Below, piece by piece: positions 12,001 to 16,439 of a stretch of DNA of 16,439 bases (positions are counted from its first letter, which is position 1; every line of letters starts with the position of its first letter). The notes beneath the pieces were generated by a model. It was not told where the DNA came from. It saw nothing but the letters and a program-made list of their open reading frames with translations, and ran no database searches. A program made the translations under genes and the position numbers. Origin of the DNA: Candidatus Omnitrophota bacterium (GTDB lineage Bacteria > Omnitrophota > Gorgyraeia > Zapsychrales > Zapsychraceae); NCBI GenBank assembly GCA_018062515.1, contig JAGOSC010000053.1, forward strand, positions 1 through 16,439, read 5' to 3'.

Positions 12001-15000
12001 CTGATGATGAAGAAGAAAAAGAGATCTTTTTGGTTGGTATTCCCCAAGAAAAACCTAAAGATAAATCAGAAATTATTGAAATGGTTAATATTCCTATTGT
12101 TAACGGCGAAGTAAAATTGACATCTTCATCGAACGATGATTATATCGTTACATATGATAAAAAAGAAAAAGATTTCCCTGGCGTTTCGGGTATTTTTATT
12201 AACAATACCTATTTTTCACCGTTTGGCGGAAAATTTATTGTAACACGTGAAATGCCACTCACTTCTGTTCAATCACAACAAACAGTAGAAGCTAAAGTTA
12301 AAGTTGAAGAAACGGTTGAGATAAAAGGTTTTGATGTAAAAGTATCTGGCCGTGTCCTTGAAGTGGACAATCCGGATTTTGACCTTAAGGTTGATGATAA
12401 AATTGAAACCGGCTCATTTGTGCATGGCCGTGTCCAATTGGTTCAAAAGAAAGACGCATCGTCTGATAATAAAGGATTAACCGAAGAAGGTAATTATGAG
12501 AATCGCAATGACTACAAGGGCGTTCGCATCGGTGATGTTTATGTCAATCTCGATACTTCGGATGAGGAGGATTCTTATAAAATCAAAGTTAATGATGCCG
12601 GAAAAGCGATGTTACGTGAATTAGGCCTGCGTTCGAAGATTTCCGCCGCGGCGTCGGATGTAACTGAGATATCTATATCCAAACAAGAATTTCTTTCGGC
12701 TGTTAATAGGTCAGCCGCGATTCAAGAATTTACCCGCCTTACTGATTTAATTCACCAAGCGAAAACGGACCCGCAATTTAGTGAAGAGATAGATAAAATT
12801 ACTAAAGAATATTATTCTGATGATTATTTTCAAGAAACACGAAAAGAGTTGGTGAATGATTTAGTTTCTCATCAGGATATTAAACAAGCAGAAGAAATTG
12901 CCATGAATGTGTACCCCGCTCAGTCCAAGAATAAAGAAAGAAAAGAATTGGTTGAGAAATTAATGGCCCAAAATGATATGGATGAGGCAGAGCAAATTGC
13001 CAAGGCCGTGTACTCTGATAATTATATTGAAGATGCGAGAAAAGCGTTTGTCAATGAAGCAAATTTCGAGAATCATGTTAAAAAGGCTTTTGCATTAGCG
13101 AAAATAATAGTTACTGACAATGATGATGTCCGTGTTGAACAGGTAGCGACGAGCAATACGATTAACGGCCAAAAGAATGGGGGAATAGGATTAAAAACCT
13201 ATTCAACGCTTGAGGCTAAAAGGGCAATTGAAAAGGTTGATTTGAATAAAATATCTGAAATCCTCAATACATACTTTAAAGGTAATCAAAAAATAGTGGA
13301 TACAATTATCACGCAAATTGTTGATTTACGTGACCAGGAAGGCGCTATTTATCAGATGAATGATTTCAAAAATATAGCGCCTGATGTTTTTGAACTTTTG
13401 AATAACTCAGCGATAACTGCGGACCTGAAGAAATTGGTAACGCCTGCCTTGAGCAATGATATGGATTTAGCTTTAGATGCCTTTGCAAGTATGGATGAGG
13501 CCGGCAAGGAATCTGTTCTTACGGGCATTGGGTTTACGGAAAAACGAAAAGATTTAAAACAAGAATTAGAGAAAATCCAGGCGGATCGGTCCATTTTAAA
13601 AGATGCAGAGCTTTTGAAAAAAGAAGCGCCGATCTTTTTCAAAAATCAGGAACGTATATCGTTCCAATTAGCGGGCGGGCGCACTTACGGCCAAATATTC
13701 AAATCGCTTGAGGAAGGCGATTTTGCAGGCATTGAACCGATGTTAAAGCAGGTGGCTGGTTCTGGACAATCTAAGGAGTTGCTGGATGATTCTTCGAAGG
13801 GATGGAATTCTGTAAAAAGCGAATTGGAGAAAATTCAAAAGGATCCTAAAATTTTAACAAAGAAGGGGCAATTAGAAACGGAAGCCCCGCTTGTTTTTGA
13901 AGTATTGCAGTATGCAAAATCTCAAGGAATGTTCAATCAAGCTTTAAAAACAATTGAGAATGGCGATGAGGAAATTATTATGCCAATTTTGGCAGCAGCC
14001 GGCGCATCGCAAACTGAAATAGAAGGTTTATTAGAAGAAGCGAAAAATATCCGAATGAATCCAAGTGTGGCTTCGCAAAAGTCAACGTTCATTCAAAACG
14101 TTCCGAAATTAGCTGCATTATTGAATGGGGGTCGTTCAGAGCTTTCTAAAAAATTAGCCGAAGTCACGCAAATAAAAGATGAAAATCAACAGTCATTTGG
14201 TCACGCGTTGAGAACATGGCAAAACGATTATGATTTTGAGCTTCAATTCGATCCATTTTTAGACTTTGGCGGCGCTCAAGGCGCTGAGGCTGATGCTGAA
14301 AATGATAAAATTACTTTGGGTATGTCCGCGTTGGCAAATATGGTCCCGAATTATTCGACCGGTATTGGATCAGGAATACCGCTGCATGAATTTTTCCATT
14401 TGAAAGATAATAAGGCTATTCGTAAAGGTGCGGATTCACCATTGTATGCGACGAGAATTCATAACGAGGGTGGAATAATTACTATTGGCTTAAATAAAGA
14501 TTATGCATCGACGAAATCATTTACTTTAGCAGAACAGGTTACGCATCGATTTGAAAGTTATTTAAAAGCTTTACAGGCAAAATTCGCTTTTGATCAAGGT
14601 TCAAGAATTGACGCAAAAACACGGGCTCGAGAAGCAGCGGAAATCGCGACCAGAGGCAGTTCATTTGGATATACGGCCCGTGCTAATATTCAAAACATGT
14701 TAGATACAAAACAAAACGGAACGATTATTGCGGGCAAACAAGGTAATACTACATATATTCACGAGGATCAAAGCGTTGAAGTTCAATATGATGAAATTAG
14801 TCATGTAGTTAATTTTGTGACCACGAACAATAAGAAGAAATTAAAATATAGAATTGAACAGCACATACCATCCGCGTCGGAAATGTCAGCGGTTGAAAAA
14901 GAAATGAAACTCAAGAATGGCGAGTATGATTTTGAAAGAATTGCGGTGCATCGATTAAACGAAGCCATGGACAGAAGCATCCAGGAATCAGCTTTGTTGG

Positions 15001-16439
15001 ATCTTAGAGCCCAGGCCATGACTCAAATGGCAACAAGTGAAGATCCTTTAGCGTACCAAATCGCCAATAATAATTCCAATAATAGAGGAGAAGGCATTAC
15101 GAATGTTCTTAAGGACGCCGTTAGAAAAGGTGGACGCTTTGGTGATATTGAAATTAGTCTTAGTAACTCAGTGCGGATGGTATCCGAAATCATGGCTGCT
15201 AACGATATCGAACGAGACGAAAAAGACTTAACAGTTAAATATATGAATCCGGAAACAGGCCGGGGCATGATTGTTGATAAATCAACCGGACGCGTGATGA
15301 AGTTTATTTCAAAAATCGACTATAAAAAAGTGATTGGTAAGAGTACCGCAAAAAATATTCATGACGGACGGGATAATGTTGGATTAACGACGAATAGTGG
15401 AAAGTTAATAGTTGATTTTTCAAATATAAAAATTGCCCGAAGAAACGCGGCTGTAACACATGGCGCAACCGTCGACTCTTCCAATTTGGTTGATGAAGAA
15501 ACAATGGCGTCTAATTTTAATTTTGTGCCTGACCTTGCAGCTAATGGATACAATTGGCTTAATACGCAATCAGGTGATTCAGAACATGACCTCTATAATT
15601 TTAAAATTCCTGATTTAGTGAGAGGAAATGGTGGTTGTGGTAAACCTTGTTGCGGAGATGCTTGTAATAATAGTGAAGTAGCTAATGGTGGGTCGGATGA
15701 AGATAATTTCTTTGGAAGTTTTGGAAATAAAGATGCGGACGTTAACGCGGGACGCGGGGACATAGAGATAAGTGATAAAGTCGAAAATAAAGAAAATGGG
15801 GATATTAAAATTGCTTCAAAAGAGGAAAATATTTTTGAAAATTTTGAAAATAAAACAATTGAGGAAAAAATAGACGTTGGATTTAGCCGCCATGATTTGA
15901 GCAACATACATGTAAATGGTGAAGCCGCAAGTAAGAATATACCTTCTTCAATACAGATACAGTCGGCATTATTACCACAATCACAGACATTTTTAAGCAC
16001 GAATACGAACAATGCATCCATAAGAACTTTGCAAACCATATCAAGCTCCACGACTTCAGATGATGATAAAGACGGAACAAAAATCTTATATGCTGGAGAA
16101 ATAAATTCAAAAGGTGAACCGGTTAAAATGACTGGAATTTCATCGGGTAATGCTTCTCAGCAAATAAAGTTAGACAAAATTGTTTCATCAAAACCAACGG
16201 CAACCAACCAATTTAAAAAATTAAATGATGATCAATTAATAACTTCAGTGAAAGGGGGCTCTGACGCTGCTAACTTGAGCATTGCGGCTGCCAAGAAAGT
16301 TGCCACACTTAAATTAGGTATAGCTACAGACTCTAATAATTTTGATGTGCTGATGAAGCGCGTTCCGGATCAAGAGATTTCATTCATTAACTTAGATATA
16401 AGAAAAGCTAAACGAGACAGCATTATAGCAGGCGTATGG
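3..16439 (+). CDS. Giant multidomain surface/membrane protein with SecA-like and metallopeptidase modules (internal fragment, open at both ends)
   Basis: Reading from base 3 gives 5,479 codons without a stop and ends in frame on the last base, so neither the true start nor the true end is in the window. The gene is therefore over 16.4 kb. The protein runs from a beta-rich region through a multi-helix membrane domain, TPR-like helices, a SecA-like NTPase, helical repeats and an HEFFH metallopeptidase-type domain to a polar tail. Only four cysteines are seen, all at residues 5212-5221, which fits an exported or surface protein. Codon use and base composition look even throughout, with no sign of fused foreign DNA or frameshift. 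No internal Shine-Dalgarno plus in-frame start is convincing enough to split it. Giant genes of this kind are known from Omnitrophota; assignment to that phylum is inference. No established gene name applies. Confidence 0.97.
961..1035 (+). other. Polar low-complexity linker
   Basis: Residues about 320-345 are almost entirely Asn, Ser, Glu, Asp, Lys and Pro (for example SDPNKKSNESDELNENAEP). It separates an Ala/Thr/Ser-rich helical-looking segment from a repetitive beta patch. It is probably a disordered inter-domain linker. Confidence 0.55.
1065..1490 (+). other. Beta-helix-like patch
   Basis: Residues about 355-497 show short regular strands separated by Asn/Gly/Asp turns: ITISRRTDTVNLATGD, LKFDTSNGDVRIG, LIINGETIAAKVYDGKV and LNNGTIVGS. 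The strand-turn spacing resembles right-handed beta-helix or filamentous adhesin repeats. The repeats are too degenerate to define a unit by eye. A single DENGNG loop at residue 413 resembles a calcium-binding loop but stands alone. Confidence 0.4.
1689..1724 (+). other. Gly-Ser-Pro flexible linker
   Basis: Residues 563-574 read GGGGSSPSDSPG, a textbook-looking flexible linker. It joins the preceding beta patch to an Ala/Leu-rich helical stretch at residues about 577-605. Confidence 0.55.
2496..2702 (+). repeat. Duplicated 17-residue DYP..K.SDYAG element
   Basis: DYPRQKLSDYAGWNTLA (from base 2496, residue 832) recurs as DYPKLKESDYAGFDKLG (from base 2652, residue 884), exactly 52 residues later. 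Nine positions are identical: D, Y, P, K, S, D, Y, A and G; W/F and L are also conserved. Each copy follows a Gly/Tyr-rich strand (GGYIGLV and EYGIYQDAF). This suggests a duplicated beta module of about 52 residues. The DNA copies have diverged, so the duplication is old. Confidence 0.65.
4641..6211 (+). other. Gly/Ala-rich multi-helix membrane domain (residues 1547-2070)
   Basis: About 8-11 hydrophobic segments, rich in Gly and Ala, are separated by short polar loops. Clear ones lie near 4641-4730 (SIVGLIASATVAA), 4815-4870, 4932-4990 (VALNMVFAGLYPAGVLGG), 5106-5175, 5220-5300 (VGALMGMLVFGA), 5352-5412 (LGVGILGLGTVGVAGGL), 5457-5525 (FFIAGGMGALIALSPAIG), 5637-5710, 5901-5995 and 6117-6200. 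Density and length suit a multi-pass membrane domain with tightly packed small-residue helices. Several carry an isolated charge (Asp, Lys), so the exact number crossing the membrane is unsure. The alternative is a soluble bundle of hydrophobic helices like a phage tape measure. It sits between the beta-rich region and the helical/SecA-like part. Confidence 0.65.
6400..7570 (+). other. TPR-like / alpha-helical region (residues about 2133-2523)
   Basis: This region is Glu/Lys/Ala-rich and almost wholly helical. TPR-type signatures are readable: ALEYHAENAAAYNIKAK near 6930 and AEVFFKRALAFEQRIK near 7500, both matching the helix pattern of tetratricopeptide repeats. The stretch NNPNDGNARLKLAEV near 6591 also looks TPR-derived. 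Between them are helix pairs such as LEKAQETLDSVLDRYNE. TPRs usually mediate protein contacts; partners are unknown. It lies just after the membrane domain. Confidence 0.5.
7620..8310 (+). other. Small beta domain followed by coiled-coil-like helices
   Basis: After an Asn/Gln-rich spacer (residues about 2535-2558), residues 2560-2670 alternate strands and turns (FEITFTSETEGIVTVKEGSE). Residues about 2680-2770 are then highly charged and helical (LKGKIDLLNELK, IETKIEEISKSD, KKKDLEYLIRTFERLK), with heptad-like leucine/isoleucine spacing. No family recognised. It probably acts as a spacer before the HEIKEL domain. Confidence 0.4.
8325..8720 (+). other. Domain with HEIKEL (HExxE) motif, peptidase-like but incomplete
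   Basis: A strand (KRIYIDKKAYDDW, residues about 2840-2852) precedes a helix carrying THEIKELAERRR, with H2872 and E2873 (bases 8616-8621). A strand followed by an HE-bearing helix is the usual core of zincin metallopeptidases. The second histidine of HExxH is replaced by E2876, so canonical zinc binding is not met. It could be a variant or dead peptidase, or an unrelated helix. It lies just before the Pro-rich hinge and SecA-like module. Confidence 0.35.
8790..8877 (+). other. Proline-rich hinge
   Basis: Residues about 2930-2959 contain GLPRGPG followed by LPLPPPTLPTL, by far the densest proline run in the window. It separates the HEIKEL domain from the SecA-like NTPase and is likely a stiff extended spacer. 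Confidence 0.6.
8907..10715 (+). other. SecA-like helicase/translocase NTPase module (residues about 2969-3571)
   Basis: Motifs appear in SecA order. Walker A is APTAAGKSS (9078-9104, K3032), preceded by strand QTIIIF. A degenerate motif II, ILHEGEAML (H3157 at 9471), is followed by KPALSTS where SecA has DEARTPLIIS. FKMSGTITAAMKRMF (10080-10124) matches SecA's MTGTA box and is followed by a tyrosine/valine pattern like SecA's EF..IY.L.V. LTDRSWTVGETL (about 10584) and EQAPDRPRG (about 10683-10709; Q3562, R3566, R3568) sit where motifs V and VI would be. SecA is the cytosolic ATPase that drives protein export; here the module is embedded in a giant protein. The Asp of DEAD is His, so hydrolysis may be altered or lost. 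Another superfamily 2 helicase origin is possible, but the MTGTA-like box favours SecA. Confidence 0.72.
9078..9104 (+). other. Walker A / P-loop (APTAAGKSS)
   Basis: A-P-T-A-A-G-K-S-S at residues 3026-3034 follows the hydrophobic strand TIIIF. It fits the superfamily 2 helicase form AxxGxGKS/T with one substitution (A for the middle G). The phosphate-binding Lys3032 and Ser3033 are intact. Confidence 0.8.
10840..11560 (+). other. Helical segment resembling the SecA scaffold/wing end
   Basis: After the NTPase core the sequence becomes strongly helical. IVKTQRNQDNFDAELGARD (about 11160-11216) lines up by eye with the long SecA scaffold helix pattern AQ..VE..NFDIRK....D, and is followed by METFINDIL where SecA has .VIY..R..IL. 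The order, C-terminal to the motor, is also right. The similarity is short and could be chance, but the position supports a SecA-derived module larger than the two NTPase folds. It continues with Leu/Lys-rich helices to about 11560. Confidence 0.4.
11575..12700 (+). other. Beta-rich region after the motor
   Basis: Residues about 3858-4233 return to strand-turn sequence, with no recognised family. Features seen include a hydrophobic strand and turn VDVRNPQDLAKAF at about 11610, a Lys/Asp/Glu-rich segment near 12000-12070, and several strand pairs such as IKGFDVKVSGRVLEV (about 12320) and KGVRIGDVYVNLDTS (about 12520). It probably consists of two or three small beta domains. No catalytic motif seen. 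Confidence 0.4.
12813..13112 (+). repeat. Three tandem 33/34-residue helical repeats (TPR-like)
   Basis: Three consecutive units start at 12813, 12912 and 13011 (33, 33 and 34 residues), with no gap. Each begins Y(S/P)xxY/S and shares xxRKxLV or xxRKAFV in helix A, then QAEEIAMNV, EAEQIAKAV or KAFALAKIIV in helix B. This is the two-helix solenoid pattern of TPR-type repeats. Units 1 and 2 share RKELV and the AExIA core. Likely a protein-binding solenoid. Confidence 0.75.
13299..14165 (+). repeat. About 3.4 tandem repeats of roughly 85 residues, helical
   Basis: Units start at 13299 (82 residues), 13545 (87), 13806 (85) and 14061 (partial). Units 1 and 2 align clearly: ELEKIQADRSIL with ELEKIQKDPKIL, KKEAPIFF with ETEAPLVF, EEGDFAGIEPML with ENGDEEIIMPIL, and GSGQSKELL with GASQTEIEGLL. 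Unit 0 keeps IAPDVFELL and the later leucine pattern; unit 3 keeps QNVPKLAALL. All are predicted helical. The family is not recognised. The variation in length and sequence suggests old duplication, not recent slippage. The repeats form a helical spacer between the solenoid and the metallopeptidase-type domain. Confidence 0.7.
14200..14620 (+). other. Putative zinc metallopeptidase domain with HEFFH motif
   Basis: LHEFFHLKD at 14382-14408 gives a full HExxH motif: H4795, E4796, H4799. It is preceded by an edge-strand-like NDKITLGMSALANM and a glycine-rich turn (STGIGSGIP), the normal layout before a zincin active-site helix. A metzincin-type HExxHxxGxxH is absent. A third ligand could come from the downstream helix QVTHRFESYLKAL (E4851 at 14553), as in gluzincin-like families, but this is a guess. 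Family not identified. Inside a giant protein, it might cut the protein itself or a target envelope. Confidence 0.55.
14640..15600 (+). other. Mixed alpha/beta region between metallopeptidase domain and Cys cluster
   Basis: Residues about 4880-5200 contain helices (SAVEKEMKLKNGEYDFERIAVHRLNEAMD, split here as residues about 4960-4990), an Asn-rich loop (IANNNSNNRGE near 15060) and then strands (VKYMNPETGRGMIVD, GKLIVDFSNIKIARR). No family recognised and no catalytic motif seen. Confidence 0.35.
15630..15668 (+). other. Cysteine cluster CGKPCCGDAC
   Basis: C5212, C5216, C5217 and C5221 (codons at 15636, 15648, 15651 and 15663) form the pattern CxxxCCxxxC inside a Gly/Asn-rich loop. These are the only cysteine codons I find in the 5,479-codon frame. 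Possible roles are a metal site, a disulfide knot or a covalent tether; none can be chosen from sequence alone. Confidence 0.7.
15690..16439 (+). other. Polar Asn/Ser/Lys/Glu-rich tail, continues beyond window
   Basis: Right after the cysteine cluster the protein becomes charged and low in complexity (SDEDNFFGSFGNKDAD, EENIFENFENKTIEEK), then Ser/Thr/Gln-rich to about 16060 and again weakly beta-like (GTKILYAGEINSKGEP). Probably a disordered spacer leading into the next domain outside the window. No stop or terminator is present. Confidence 0.5.

Noticed and set aside
12560..12575. Shine-Dalgarno-like GAGGAGG, and similar purine runs at 3786, 3999 and 15085
   Set aside because: None is followed by an in-frame start at suitable spacing; they come from Glu/Gly/Lys codons.
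15593..16051. 152-residue minus-strand open frame with hydrophobic stretches
   Set aside because: Antisense to the Asn/Lys-rich tail; AT-rich codons read backwards give Phe/Leu/Ser-rich false membrane segments.

Overview
The whole 16,439-base window is one uninterrupted plus-strand reading frame. Read from base 3, it runs 5,479 sense codons to base 16439 with no stop, start or stop-start junction, so the window is an internal slice of a single gene larger than 16.4 kb. I found no intergenic gap, RNA gene, promoter, terminator, mobile element or CRISPR array. Smaller open frames on either strand look like shadows of this frame. No stop codon of any kind occurs in frame, so the ordinary bacterial code suffices.

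Organism: the DNA looks moderately AT-rich. A single bacterial gene of this size, combining beta-rich surface-type modules, a Gly/Ala-rich multi-helix membrane region, a SecA-like helicase module and metallopeptidase-type motifs, most resembles the giant genes (tens of thousands of codons) reported from the candidate phylum Omnitrophota, for example the predatory Ca. Velamenicoccus lineage. That is an inference from architecture only; no marker gene is present to confirm it.

Layout in protein order, with residue = base/3. (1) 3-4560: Asn/Asp/Gly/Thr-rich, beta-rich surface-type region with a beta-helix-like patch, flexible linkers and one duplicated 17-residue element. (2) 4641-6211: about 8-11 hydrophobic Gly/Ala-rich segments, probably a membrane domain. 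(3) 6400-7570: helical, TPR-like. (4) 7620-8310: small beta domain, then a coiled-coil-like stretch. (5) 8325-8720: domain with an HEIKEL motif. (6) 8790-8877: Pro-rich hinge. (7) 8907-10715: SecA-like NTPase, followed at 10840-11560 by a helical segment resembling the SecA scaffold. (8) 11575-12700: beta-rich. (9) 12813-13112: three 33/34-residue helical repeats. (10) 13299-14165: about 3.4 repeats of roughly 85 residues. (11) 14200-14620: HEFFH putative zinc metallopeptidase. (12) 14640-15600: mixed alpha/beta. (13) 15636-15665: a cluster holding the only four cysteines in the window. (14) 15690-16439: polar, Asn/Ser/Lys-rich tail that continues off the window.

Working model (inference): a giant envelope or surface protein that contains its own membrane anchor, a SecA-type translocation motor and one or two proteases. 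It could help export or process itself, or act as a contact or predation machine. The parts that can be read directly are the single frame, the Walker A and MTGTA-like motifs, HEFFH, the repeats and the cysteine distribution.
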